A stretch of 64,000 nucleotides of DNA from Gammaproteobacteria bacterium (GCA_015709615.1 CP054179.1:3214736-3278735); one strand, 5' to 3'; shown: positions 1 through 8,956, numbered from the stretch's first letter. Notes: generated from the sequence alone by a model not told the origin. Numbers and translations: made by a program.

Positions 1-2634
1 GCGGTGATCGGCGCCAGCAGCCGTATGGATTCCGTCGGTGGCGTGGTGTTCCGCAACATGCGGGAAAGCGGTTACCAGGGCAAGCTTTATGCGGTGAATC
101 CGAATCACGCCGAAATACAAGGCGTGCGCACCCATGCCGGAATCGAGTCGATTCCTGAGCCGGTCGACCTGGCGGTCATCATCACACGCGCGGCGACGGT
201 GCCGGACATCATCGAGTCGTGCGGTAAACGCGGCGTGCGTTTTGCCCTAGTGTTGTCGGCCGGATTCAGGGAAACCGGGCCGCAGGGCGCGGCACTGGAA
301 CAGGCTGTGGTTGAAAATGCCCGGCGTTACGGTATACGGCTGGTCGGGCCAAATTGCCTGGGGATTCTGTGTCCTGCGTCGGGTTTGAACGTGACTTTCA
401 GCAACGGTGGCGCGCAAGCGGGCGGATTGGCGTTGATTTCCCAATCGGGCGCATTCTGTACCGCCATCATGGATTGGGCCAAGCCCAACGACGTAGGTTT
501 CTCCAACATTATTTCCATGGGTAGCGCCGCCGGGATGGATTTCGGCGAGATTCTCGATTACCTCGCGTCCGACCCGCACACTCACAGCATTTTGCTCTAT
601 ATCGAAGGCATCCAACGCGTTCGTAGTTTTATGAGCGCATTGCGCGCAGCGGCCCGGATCAAACCCATTTTCATCGTCAAAGCAGGGCGCCATACGGCAG
701 GCTCGAAAGCGGCGTTTTCACATACCGGCGCGCTAGTCGGCTCGGACGATGTATTCGATGCGGCCTTGCAGCGCGCCGGGGTTGTCCGGGTGGATACGAT
801 CGTGCAACTGTTTTCCGCCGCACAAGCGCTCTCAACACATTTCCGCCCGAGCGGCAACCGTCTGGCGATTGTCACCAACGGCGGCGGCCCCGGTGTCATG
901 GCGGCGGATCGCGCAGCGGATCTGGGCGTGACGCTGGCGGCATTATCCGCCGAATCGCTGGCGCAATTGAATGCGTTGTTACCCGCGACCTGGTCGCACG
1001 GTAATCCGCTCGATATCATCGGCGACGCGACTGCGGAGCGCTACCGTTATGCAGTTGCGCAGTGTTTGCAAGATGACGGCGTGGATGGCGTGCTGGTCAT
1101 TCTGACGCCGCAAGCGATGACGCAACCGCTGGAAGTCGCCCATGCGGTCATTGAGCTCGCAGCGAAGTTCGACAAACCGTTGATTGCTTGCTGGATGGGG
1201 GAGGTGCAAGTTGCTGCATGCCGGCAAGCCTTTGACCAAGCGAAAATACCTAATTTCCGCACACCGGAACCGGCGGTTGAAGTGTTTTCCTTCATTTCCG
1301 CCTATTATCAAAACCAGAAATTGCTATTGCAGACGCCTGGTCCGATTGCCGATCACTGCGTGCCGGATGAGGAGGGCGCACGCTTGCTGATCGAAGGCGC
1401 GTTGGCTGAACATCGCAAGATTCTGAGCGAGATGGAATCGAAAGCGATTCTGGCGGCGTTTCGCATTCCGATCGCCAAGGCCGTGGTGGCTCGTTCTCCA
1501 AATGAAGCCTTGCTGATTGCGGAAGAATTCGGTTTCCCGGTGGCGATGAAAATCAACTCGCCGGACATTACGCACAAATCCGATTGCGGCGGAATCCGCC
1601 TCAACCTCGGTAACGCGCAAGCTGTGCGGTCGGCGTATCACGACATCGTTCAGTCGGTGCAAAAGAAAAATCCCGGTGCAAGGATCGATGGCATCGTCGT
1701 CGAACCGATGATCGTCAAACCCAACGGCAGGGAATTGATGGTCGGCATGACCACTGACGCGGTGTTCGGTCCCGTCATCACATTCGGCGCGGGTGGCGTG
1801 CTGGTCGAAGTGCTCGGCGACCGCGCGGTGGCTTTGCCGCCGCTGAACGGTTTCTTGGTCAAGGACATGATCCAACGCACGCGGATCGCCCGCTTGCTGG
1901 GCGCTTTCCGCCATATGCCGCCGGCCGACCGGGCGGCGCTGGAAAGTGTTTTGCTGCGCGTATCGGAAATGGTGTGCGCGCTGCCGTGGATCAAGGAAAT
2001 GGATATCAACCCGCTGATCGTCGACGAGCATGGCGCGTGCGCCGTCGACGCGCGCATCGTCGTGGATTATCTGCAACCCTCCGCCGACCGCTACGCGCAT
2101 ATGGCGATACATCCGTATCCCACGCATTTGATCACGCACTGGCAGTTGCCGGACGGCACCAACTTGACCATTCGCCCGATCCGCCCGGAAGACGCCGGGA
2201 TCGAGCAGGCGTTTGTGCGCGGATTGTCCGATGAATCGAAATATTTCCGCTTCATGGATGCGCTGCAGGAATTATCGCAAGGCATGCTGGTGCGTTTCAC
2301 GCAGATCGACTACGACCGCGAAATGGCGTTGGTCGCGGTGCTGGAACGGGATGAGCAGGAACAGGAATTGGGCGTATGCCGCTACGTGGCAAGCGCCGAC
2401 AATCAATCGTGCGAGTTTGCCTTGGTGGTTGCCGACGAATGGCAAAACAAGGGCATCGGTAACAAACTGATGAATTGCCTGTTCGACGCCGCGCGCGCCA
2501 AGGGCATCCAAGTCATGGAAGGCGAAGTGCTGGCGGCCAACCGGCCAATGCTGGAATTGGTGCGCCGTCTTGGTTTCGCGGTGAGTGCCAGCCAGGAGGA
2601 CGTTGCCGTGAAAAGGATTGTCAAACAATTGTGA
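1..2634 (+). CDS. Acyl-CoA synthetase (NDP-forming)-like / GNAT protein N-acetyltransferase fusion (Pat/PatZ-like), 5' partial
   Basis: This is the C-terminal ~877 residues of a protein of about 900. The window opens inside the CoA-binding Rossmann motif (AVIGASS), so the true start lies to the left. Domains in order: CoA-binding (1-125), succinyl-CoA ligase-like (140-450), ATP-grasp (480-700) and a C-terminal GNAT acetyltransferase (720-870) with an acetyl-CoA pyrophosphate loop near QNKGIG. This is the architecture of the bacterial lysine acetyltransferase Pat/YfiQ/PatZ, which acetylates acetyl-CoA synthetase and other enzymes. A histidine at about residue 241, in an SHTG motif, sits where the phosphorylated His of true ADP-forming acetyl-CoA synthetases lies. 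I recall this His as absent from PatZ, so the synthetase half might still be active. The gene stands alone, about 70 nt before the next. Family assignment is secure; substrate is inferred. Confidence 0.88.
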   Translation, partial: AVIGASSRMDSVGGVVFRNMRESGYQGKLYAVNPNHAEIQGVRTHAGIESIPEPVDLAVIITRAATVPDIIESCGKRGVRFALVLSAGFRETGPQGAALEQAVVENARRYGIRLVGPNCLGILCPASGLNVTFSNGGAQAGGLALISQSGAFCTAIMDWAKPNDVGFSNIISMGSAAGMDFGEILDYLASDPHTHSILLYIEGIQRVRSFMSALRAAARIKPIFIVKAGRHTAGSKAAFSHTGALVGSDDVFDAALQRAGVVRVDTIVQLFSAAQALSTHFRPSGNRLAIVTNGGGPGVMAADRAADLGVTLAALSAESLAQLNALLPATWSHGNPLDIIGDATAERYRYAVAQCLQDDGVDGVLVILTPQAMTQPLEVAHAVIELAAKFDKPLIACWMGEVQVAACRQAFDQAKIPNFRTPEPAVEVFSFISAYYQNQKLLLQTPGPIADHCVPDEEGARLLIEGALAEHRKILSEMESKAILAAFRIPIAKAVVARSPNEALLIAEEFGFPVAMKINSPDITHKSDCGGIRLNLGNAQAVRSAYHDIVQSVQKKNPGARIDGIVVEPMIVKPNGRELMVGMTTDAVFGPVITFGAGGVLVEVLGDRAVALPPLNGFLVKDMIQRTRIARLLGAFRHMPPADRAALESVLLRVSEMVCALPWIKEMDINPLIVDEHGACAVDARIVVDYLQPSADRYAHMAIHPYPTHLITHWQLPDGTNLTIRPIRPEDAGIEQAFVRGLSDESKYFRFMDALQELSQGMLVRFTQIDYDREMALVAVLERDEQEQELGVCRYVASADNQSCEFALVVADEWQNKGIGNKLMNCLFDAARAKGIQVMEGEVLAANRPMLELVRRLGFAVSASQEDVAVKRIVKQL

Positions 2635-2703
2635 TGTTTGACGGCAAATTATTCCTGGCGTGATTGAAACGATGTACCTAAAACTACAATTCCGGTTTCT
2701 CCA

Positions 2704-3378
2704 ATGACGAACGATTCTTCACCCCACCCATACGATGACGTGGACGTGCTGAACTGCACGCAATGCCCGCGTCTAGCCGGTTTTTTGCAAACGGTGAAAA
2801 CGCGTTACCCGGATTATCACGCGCGCCCCGTCAGCGCATTCGGCGATGCGGACGCCAAGTTGCTGATCGTCGGCTTGGCGCCCGGCATGCACGGCGCCAA
2901 CCGGACCGGGCGGCCGTTTACCGGCGACTATGCCGGGATTTTGCTATACCAAACCCTGCACAAGTACGGATTTGCCACCCGGTCCGAATCGGTTTCCGCC
3001 GATGACGGGTTGCAATTGACCGGCTGCCGCATCACCAATGCGGTGAAATGCCTGCCGCCGGAAAACAAGCCGGTGCCGCAGGAAATCAAGCAGTGCAATC
3101 AATATCTCGCCGTTGAGATGAACCGGTTCGTGCAGCGCGGTGGCGCCGCCGTGCTGGCGCTCGGCACGGTGGCGCATCAAGCGGTGTTGCTGAGCTTGCG
3201 CCTGAAAGCCAAGGATTATCCGTTTGCGCACGGCGCGACGCATCGTTTGCCGCCGGGCAGCGGTGTGCGGCTTTATGACAGCTATCATTGCAGCCGCTAC
3301 AATACGCAAACCAAACGCTTGACGGCGGAAATGTTCGAGCAGGTGTTTGCGGACATTGTTGCTGATATACAACCATAA
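2704..3378 (+). CDS. Family 5 uracil-DNA glycosylase (UdgB type), Fe-S containing
   Basis: 224 residues. It removes uracil, and in known family members also hypoxanthine, from DNA at the start of base-excision repair. Motif 1 reads GLAPGMHGANRTGRPFTGD and motif 3 reads HCSRYNTQTKRLT, the signatures of family 5 rather than family 4. Four cysteines fit the family's 4Fe-4S site: C-x2-C near residue 18 and C-x14-C around residues 119-134. Family 5 enzymes lack the usual catalytic Asp/Asn in motif 1, and that is true here (GLAPG). No clear Shine-Dalgarno precedes the ATG. It is followed closely by a tautomerase and uvrC, so two DNA-repair genes lie in one run. Confidence 0.9.
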   Translation: MTNDSSPHPYDDVDVLNCTQCPRLAGFLQTVKTRYPDYHARPVSAFGDADAKLLIVGLAPGMHGANRTGRPFTGDYAGILLYQTLHKYGFATRSESVSADDGLQLTGCRITNAVKCLPPENKPVPQEIKQCNQYLAVEMNRFVQRGGAAVLALGTVAHQAVLLSLRLKAKDYPFAHGATHRLPPGSGVRLYDSYHCSRYNTQTKRLTAEMFEQVFADIVADIQP

Positions 3379-3405
3379 CAACCTATTTGGAAGGAGGAAT
3401 TTTAC

Positions 3406-3594
3406 ATGCCTTACGTCAATATCCGCGTGGCGGGAACATTAACGCGCGAGCAGAAACAACAGATTGCCGAGGAATTGACCGATACGCTGGAACGCATCGC
3501 CAAGAAACCGAAGTCGTACACTTACATCAGTTTCGACGAGCTGCCCGATGAAAATTGGGCGGTGGGCGGAAAACTGCTCGGCAACGGGGATTAA
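3406..3594 (+). CDS. 4-oxalocrotonate tautomerase family protein
   Basis: 62 residues, the usual length for the family. After removal of Met the protein would begin with Pro (MPYVNIRVAG), the catalytic general base of 4-OT tautomerases. A strong ribosome site (aaggaggaa) lies 8 nt before the ATG. Substrate cannot be told from sequence. Many members are uncharacterised enol-keto tautomerases or promiscuous hydratases. The stop codon is only 5 nt before the proposed uvrC start, suggesting co-transcription. Confidence 0.85.
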   Translation: MPYVNIRVAGTLTREQKQQIAEELTDTLERIAKKPKSYTYISFDELPDENWAVGGKLLGNGD

Positions 3595-3599
3595 GCGGT

Positions 3600-5417
3600 T
3601 TGACCGATACCGTTTTTGACGCCAAGGCGTTTTGCCGCGGTTTGCCGTTGCAGCCGGGCGTTTACCGCATGCTCAACGGCAAGGGTGAGGTGATCTACGT
3701 CGGCAAGGCGGTGAGCCTGAGAAAGCGAGTGTCTTCGTATTTTCAGAAAAGCAATCTGGCGCCCCGGACGCAATTGATGGTGTCGCAAGTGAGCGGGATT
3801 GAAACCACGGTGACGCGTTCGGAAGCCGAAGCGTTGCTGCTGGAAAACAATCTGATCAAAAGCCTGAAGCCGCGCTACAACATTCTGTTCCGCGACGATA
3901 AATCGTATCCGTACGTGATTCTGAGCGGACACGAATTTCCCCGCTTGGGGTTTTACCGCGGCGTGCTGGACAAAGCGCATCAGTACTTCGGGCCGTATCC
4001 GAACGCCGGTATCGTGCGCGAAAGCATCCAATTGCTGCAAAAAATCTTTCGCTTGCGCACCTGCGAAGACAGCGTATTCAGCAATCGCACCCGGCCATGC
4101 CTGTTGTATCAGATCAAGCGTTGCAGCGGTCCGTGCATTGGGCAAATCGGCCGGCAGGCTTACGAAGCGGATGTGAAAAACGCGGAATTGTTTTTGCAAG
4201 GCAAGCAAACGGAAGTGATGGAAGTGATCAACACCAAGATGCTGCAAGCCTCCGAACGGATGGAGTACGAGCAAGCCGCGTTATTGCGCGATCAGATTCA
4301 GGCGTTGCGCCGCATCCGCGAAAAACAGTTCGTCGATAGCGGCAAGGCGCTGGATGCCGATGTGGTCGCTTGCGTACAATCGCTGGATGGTTCCGGCAAG
4401 GTATGTGTGAATCTGGCGATGATCCGCGGCGGGCGGCATTTGGGCGACAAGAGCTTTTTCCCGCAGAACGCCGACGATTACAGCGCAGCCGGTGTGCTGG
4501 AAGCATTTCTGGCGCAGCATTACCTGAACCGCAGCGCGCCGCCGCTGATTATTCTGGGCGAGAAAATCGAGCGCGAGGCATTGCAGCAATTACTGACCGA
4601 GCAATGCGGGCATAAAATCACCATCCAATTGAATCCGATCGGTGAAAAGCGCGTGTGGCTCAACATGGCGGCCGAAAATGCGCAGTTGGCGTTGCAGCAG
4701 ATGATGGGCCGTCAGGCCAGCCAGGAAAAACGCTTGCACGCGTTGCAGCAGGAATTGAATATGCCGGGAATCCAGCGCATCGAGTGTTTCGACATCAGCC
4801 ATACACTCGGCGAAGCGACCGTGGCGTCGTGCGTGGTGTACGATAATTGCGCCATGCGCAATAACGAATACCGCCGTTATAACATCGAAGGCATCACGCC
4901 GGGCGACGACTATGCCGCGATGCGCGAGGCGCTGACCCGGCGTTATCAGAAAGTAGTCAGCGGCGAAGGGCAATTGCCCGATCTGATTCTGATCGATGGC
5001 GGCAAGGGGCAGGTCGCGGCGGCGCAGGAAGCGTTGCAGGAGCTCGGCATATCCGACGCCAATCTGCTCGGCGTGGCGAAAGGCGAAGAACGCAAGCCCG
5101 GATTGGAACAATTGATTTCTCCGCTGTTCGAAAAGCCGTTACAATTGCCCAGTGAGCATGCGGCGCTACACCTGATTCAGCAAATCCGCGACGAAGCGCA
5201 CCGTTTTGCCATTCAAGGCCATCGCGGGCGGCGCGCCAAAGCCCGCACCAGTTCCACGCTGGAAAATATCGAGGGCGTCGGCGCCAAGCGCAGGCAGCAG
5301 TTGCTGGGGCGGTTCGGCGGATTGAAAGGGGTGTTGACCGCAAGCATCGAAGAGCTGCAACAAACAGAAGGGATCAGTCGCAAGCTGGCAGAAAAAATCT
5401 ACAAGGAATTACATTGA
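3600..5417 (+). CDS. uvrC: Excinuclease ABC subunit C
   Basis: 605 residues from a TTG at 3600. An in-frame TTG at 3555 would add 15 residues overlapping the tautomerase gene and is less likely. UvrC makes both the 3' and 5' incisions in nucleotide excision repair together with UvrA and UvrB. Visible domains: GIY-YIG nuclease (about 18-95, with GVY at 20-22 and YVG at 33-35), a Cys-rich segment (CLLYQIKRCSGPCIG) near 165, a UVR UvrB-binding motif (about 200-235), the RNase H-like nuclease (about 380-540, with FDISH and LILIDGGKGQ) and tandem helix-hairpin-helix motifs at the end. It is full length with no disruption. The TTG start next to the tautomerase stop suggests translational coupling. 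Confidence 0.95.
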   Translation: MTDTVFDAKAFCRGLPLQPGVYRMLNGKGEVIYVGKAVSLRKRVSSYFQKSNLAPRTQLMVSQVSGIETTVTRSEAEALLLENNLIKSLKPRYNILFRDDKSYPYVILSGHEFPRLGFYRGVLDKAHQYFGPYPNAGIVRESIQLLQKIFRLRTCEDSVFSNRTRPCLLYQIKRCSGPCIGQIGRQAYEADVKNAELFLQGKQTEVMEVINTKMLQASERMEYEQAALLRDQIQALRRIREKQFVDSGKALDADVVACVQSLDGSGKVCVNLAMIRGGRHLGDKSFFPQNADDYSAAGVLEAFLAQHYLNRSAPPLIILGEKIEREALQQLLTEQCGHKITIQLNPIGEKRVWLNMAAENAQLALQQMMGRQASQEKRLHALQQELNMPGIQRIECFDISHTLGEATVASCVVYDNCAMRNNEYRRYNIEGITPGDDYAAMREALTRRYQKVVSGEGQLPDLILIDGGKGQVAAAQEALQELGISDANLLGVAKGEERKPGLEQLISPLFEKPLQLPSEHAALHLIQQIRDEAHRFAIQGHRGRRAKARTSSTLENIEGVGAKRRQQLLGRFGGLKGVLTASIEELQQTEGISRKLAEKIYKELH

Positions 5418-5476
5418 CCGCGTGCTGGATAGCAATCCAGGCGGCTATCCGTTAAACACTTAATCGCTCTATCATC

Positions 5477-6070
5477 ATGCCTTTCAATCTTCCCAATATT
5501 CTGACCTGGCTGCGCATTCTCGCCATTCCGTTATTTGTCGGTATTTTCTATCTGCCGCATTCATGGTTGCCGCCATCCGAACAAAATCTGGTGGCAACGC
5601 TGATTTTTGCCGGTGCGGCGATTACCGATTGGTTCGACGGTTATCTGGCGCGTGTTCTGAATCAAACTTCGGCATTCGGCGCTTTTCTCGATCCGGTCGC
5701 CGACAAGCTGATGGTATCCGCCGCGCTGATCGTGCTGGTTTACTTGGGGCGGCTCGACGCGCCGATTGCGCTCGTCATCATCGGACGCGAAATCACCGTG
5801 TCGGCGCTGCGCGAATGGATGGCGCAAATCGGCCGGTCGAAAAGCGTGGCCGTGTCTTTTCTCGGCAAAATCAAAACCACGTCGCAAATGATCGCGATCC
5901 CGCTGCTGCTGTATCACGAGAAAATCGGTGAACACTTCGATCCGCAACAAGCCGGCACATGGTTGATTTACATTGCCGCGGTGCTGACGTTATGGTCGAT
6001 GTTTTATTATTTGAAGGCGGCGCTGCCGCAGGTTTTGACCAGCGAAAAAAATACGCCGCCTGAGCATTGA
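5477..6070 (+). CDS. pgsA: CDP-diacylglycerol--glycerol-3-phosphate 3-phosphatidyltransferase
   Basis: 197 residues. This inner-membrane enzyme makes phosphatidylglycerophosphate, the committed step to phosphatidylglycerol and cardiolipin. The complete CDP-alcohol phosphatidyltransferase signature is present: D54 G55 x2 A58 R59 x8 G68 x3 D72 x3 D76, whose Asp residues bind metal and CDP-diacylglycerol. The N-terminus (MPFNLPNILTWLRI) is typical of PgsA. Several hydrophobic helices follow. The uvrC-pgsA order is common in proteobacteria, where pgsA is often followed by tRNA genes; none is seen here, and the next gene is convergent. Confidence 0.95.
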   Translation: MPFNLPNILTWLRILAIPLFVGIFYLPHSWLPPSEQNLVATLIFAGAAITDWFDGYLARVLNQTSAFGAFLDPVADKLMVSAALIVLVYLGRLDAPIALVIIGREITVSALREWMAQIGRSKSVAVSFLGKIKTTSQMIAIPLLLYHEKIGEHFDPQQAGTWLIYIAAVLTLWSMFYYLKAALPQVLTSEKNTPPEH

Positions 6071-6123
6071 ATCATTCGTACAACAGAGAAGCCGCACACT
6101 GCTCATTGAACGAATCCCCGGCT

Positions 6124-7782
6124 TCAGTCGAAAACGATTTGCTTCTTGGTGATTTCGCCGCTATCGCCGGAAGGCCAGTATAAGTCGGCGGTTACCATTG
6201 GCGCACCGGATTCGTTTTGCCGTACACGAAAAATAGAGAAATTCTTGTTGCCGGCGAGTGCGAACAGGCGTTCACTGTAAATATTGTCATTTCCTTTCAT
6301 CGCACCGCCATTCGTAATACCTAGATAACTGATCGACGGAGCGGGTTTACGGGAAATAGCGCTGGATGTCAGTTGATAGACTTTTGCGCCGCGGTAGTTT
6401 TTATGGTGCAGCCTGAATACCGAGGCGCAATGTACATCGCCGCTGAGAAAAATCAGCGTCTTATTGCCGTTCTTCAGTTGGTTGAACACTTCCTCCAGCA
6501 ACTGATTCCGTTCACTCCAGTTGGATTCATGACTCCATTCGTCCATGAAATCGTCTTTCGCGCCGCCCAGATCGGCGTAATTCACGATGTTATCGATCCA
6601 ATGCAGGATGGGAACGGGCGAAACGACAAACAGAAACCTGCTGTCGCTGTTGGCTTGCGCAGCCAGCCAGTTTTTGAAGCGGTTGAATTGATCGCGGCCG
6701 AGAATGATGTACGGATCGATTTTTTTATCCTTTTCCAGATCGTGATGGCCGCGCATTTCCAGCATATAAAACGCCGAGCCGCCGTGACTGAAGGCATAAT
6801 CCCATTGACACTCGTCGGGGTTCTGCAAATTGATCGCCGTCGGCGGATTGTGGCTGTGTTCATATTCGTAATAAGCCTGACAAGCTGCTTTCCACATCAA
6901 ATCGACCAGCATATCGCCGACTTTTTCGTCCTCGTGTTCAAACATGCGGAAAATTCTGTCCAGTCTGTCGTCGTGCGTGTAAGAGCCCCAGCCGTCCATG
7001 ATTTCGTGATCGTCCCATACCATGTATTGCGGAAAACGCTCGTATACTTCGCGCAACGACGATACATTCCAATAAACCCGGTAATACCAGCGGTAAATAT
7101 TCAGCAAGTACAGCTGAATGCCTTCCCGGTCATAATTATCGCCCTTGGCGAAAGTTTTCAGCAAATCTTCCCTATTGTCTTTCAGCCACTGCCAAATATC
7201 CGGGAAGCCTTGTTTGGCATTGGTATCGACATAAATCTGATCGCCGCCGCCGATGACGAAATGCGCGCCGGTATCGGTCAGTTTTTCATGAAAATGCGGC
7301 CAGGCGCCGACATCGCCGTTGGCGCTGATATGATCGTGGCAGCTATAAAAGCCGAAGGTGAGTTCTGCCGGTGACTCGGGCATGGTGCGGAACCACAGCG
7401 GCTTGTCGCCGCCCAATTCGGTACGGCGCGGTACTTTAGCGGCGTCCAGCTCGCCGGAGATCACGGCGTAGTAATAAATGGTATCGGCGTCCAGACCGGT
7501 AACATCGAAGGTATGTGTCAGGTTCGTTTGCTGGGTAAAGTCATGCGATTGCGTATCGGCGATGTCTATGCCCATATCCGCCATGAATTGCGCAATCGGT
7601 TTTTCCTGCAGCCGCACCAGGTCGCCGTGCAAGGGTGTCCTGGCAATCACCAGCGTCCAATGGCCTTCCGTATACGTGCGTATCCAGATGCGCGAGCTGC
7701 CGGATGTGGTGGCGCCGATGATTGCTGCGCTATATAGCTTGTCTTTCTTCAGCTCATTCGAGGTCGGATCAAGTAAAGGCAT
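6124..7782 (-). CDS. PhoD-like metallophosphatase family protein
   Basis: 552 residues, ATG with AAGGAG six nt upstream. The order of motifs is that of PhoD-like phosphatases: an N-terminal beta-sandwich (about 1-125), then metal-binding blocks GFYSCHD, GGGDQIYVD, VWDDHEIMDGWG and LSGDVHCASVF. Classical PhoD enzymes are Tat-exported phosphodiesterases/alkaline phosphatases requiring Fe3+ and Ca2+. This protein starts MPLLDPTSNELKK with no signal peptide or twin arginine, so it is probably cytoplasmic and may act on an internal substrate. No PHO box was recognised upstream, where a 143-bp inverted-end element begins only 33 nt from the start codon. Confidence 0.8.
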   Translation of the reverse strand: MPLLDPTSNELKKDKLYSAAIIGATTSGSSRIWIRTYTEGHWTLVIARTPLHGDLVRLQEKPIAQFMADMGIDIADTQSHDFTQQTNLTHTFDVTGLDADTIYYYAVISGELDAAKVPRRTELGGDKPLWFRTMPESPAELTFGFYSCHDHISANGDVGAWPHFHEKLTDTGAHFVIGGGDQIYVDTNAKQGFPDIWQWLKDNREDLLKTFAKGDNYDREGIQLYLLNIYRWYYRVYWNVSSLREVYERFPQYMVWDDHEIMDGWGSYTHDDRLDRIFRMFEHEDEKVGDMLVDLMWKAACQAYYEYEHSHNPPTAINLQNPDECQWDYAFSHGGSAFYMLEMRGHHDLEKDKKIDPYIILGRDQFNRFKNWLAAQANSDSRFLFVVSPVPILHWIDNIVNYADLGGAKDDFMDEWSHESNWSERNQLLEEVFNQLKNGNKTLIFLSGDVHCASVFRLHHKNYRGAKVYQLTSSAISRKPAPSISYLGITNGGAMKGNDNIYSERLFALAGNKNFSIFRVRQNESGAPMVTADLYWPSGDSGEITKKQIVFD

Positions 7783-7814
7783 GTGAACTCCTTAGTGAAA
7801 ATAAGTCGGGTTAG

Positions 7815-7957
7815 GGAAACGCTGATTAATTGACTACACGAGCGAATCACTTCATTGCGCGGTACTCGCTTCCTCGCCTATCATGTTGATATGTCTCGGT
7901 TGCTGCGTTCCGTGCGTCTCGTGCTTCATCTCGTTCACCGAATTAATCAGCGCTTCC
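7815..7957. mobile_element. 143-bp element with 17-bp inverted ends flanked by TTAG (candidate MITE)
   Basis: The left end (ggaaacgctgattaatt, 7815-7831) is the reverse complement of the right end (7941-7957) at 16 of 17 positions. Both sides are flanked by TTAG (7811-7814 and 7958-7961), which looks like a 4-bp target duplication. The interior has no reading frame of note. It fills most of the 376-bp gap between the PhoD-like gene and the DUF188 gene, and the rest of that gap shows nothing else. No transposase in the window has matching ends. Confidence 0.6.
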
Positions 7958-8158
7958 TTAGAAAAACATCAACGCGCTGCAGAGACTTTTTTTATTTTAG
8001 GTAGCCGCTATAAAAGCCATTGTGCCATAGCGCCGGCATTCTTGTATTAATATAGACGCCGATCCGGTTTTTTGCGGTGTCATTCGCAGGCCAAGGTGCA
8101 TGAAGCACGCGAAAAAGAAAAAACTGAAAATGAATGTGCTCAACTCAAGTGAACAAAA

Positions 8159-8599
8159 ATGAAAATATGGATTGATGCGGATGCTTGCCCCGGCGTGATC
8201 AAAGAAATTCTCTTTCGCGCGGCGGAAAGAACGAAACGGCATTTGATATTGATCGCCAATCATCCTTTGTATGTTCCGCCGTCGCCCTTTATCCGCATGC
8301 AGCAAGTCGAGCACGGGTTCGATGTGGCCGATAATGAAATCGTCAAAAGGCTGGAAAGCGGCGATCTCGTGATTACCAGCGATATACCGCTGGCGGCGCA
8401 AGTCATCGAAAAACAAGGTCTGGTGCTGAGTCCGCGCGGCGAGCTGTATACCCGGGAAAACATCGGTGCGCGCTTGAGTATGCGGAATTTCATGGAAGAT
8501 TTGCGCGCCAGCGGCGTCGATACCGGCGGCCTGTCCGCCTTGAGTCAAAATGACCGAAAAACGTTTGCCAATCAATTGGATAAATTGCTGGCACAATAG
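8159..8599 (+). CDS. YaiI/YqxD family protein (DUF188)
   Basis: 146 residues, typical length for the family. The conserved N-terminus (MKIWIDADACPGVIKEI) and the block DLVITSDIPLAAQVI identify it. The fold is related to PIN/NYN nucleases and the acidic residues (D7, D9 and the later SD) could bind metal, but biochemical function is not established. There is no strong Shine-Dalgarno before the ATG. It is a single gene between a mobile repeat and the nrd promoter region. Confidence 0.85.
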   Translation: MKIWIDADACPGVIKEILFRAAERTKRHLILIANHPLYVPPSPFIRMQQVEHGFDVADNEIVKRLESGDLVITSDIPLAAQVIEKQGLVLSPRGELYTRENIGARLSMRNFMEDLRASGVDTGGLSALSQNDRKTFANQLDKLLAQ

Positions 8600-8956
8600 C
8601 ATTCGCGGGTCTGTCATGACGCGGTGATTGCTTCCGCCCGTTGCCGCAATTCATCGCTATAAGTCCTCCGCCTGGCTGCGCCCGGGTCATTTTCTTTTTC
8701 CGCTGTATCAAAAACAACAATTTCCAACTCGCTGATAGCAATCGATCTTAGCCGGGAGCGGTGGCGGATTTTCTTTTCTGAATTGCAAAATTGTTAAAAA
8801 TTTCCTGCATAAAAATAATTTGTGTTGTACCATTAGTGCCGTAGCATTCTTCATTAACCACTAGATATTGTGGTTTTATCGAAAGTAATGCTATTTCATT
8901 GAATCAACAGAAATTTGTATTTTTCTTTGATGAATCACCAGTCAGGAGGATCACCC
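8600..8956 (+). promoter_or_regulatory. nrdAB upstream region with candidate NrdR box and sigma-70 promoter
   Basis: This 357-bp gap precedes nrdA. TTGTTA (8791-8796), 17 nt and AATAAT (8814-8819) make a plausible sigma-70 promoter. At 8858-8873 the sequence ccactagatattgtgg is a near palindrome and matches the NrdR box pattern acactatatattgtgt at 13 of 16 positions. NrdR represses ribonucleotide reductase genes when dATP is high. NrdR usually binds two boxes; only a half-match (attagtgc, 8832-8839) lies upstream and its spacing is not ideal. The box sits just downstream of the proposed start of transcription, a sensible place for a repressor. Confidence 0.45.

Noticed and set aside
5427..5450. 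Hairpin after uvrC as a terminator
   Set aside because: Six-bp stem without a T-run, and pgsA follows in the same direction, so read-through is likely.
6373..7374. 333-codon frame opposite the PhoD-like gene
   Set aside because: No recognisable motif or ribosome site; the minus-strand gene has all family motifs.
8824..8839. Second NrdR box upstream of the first
   Set aside because: Only the right half matches, and the 34-bp spacing does not fit the usual whole-turn distance.
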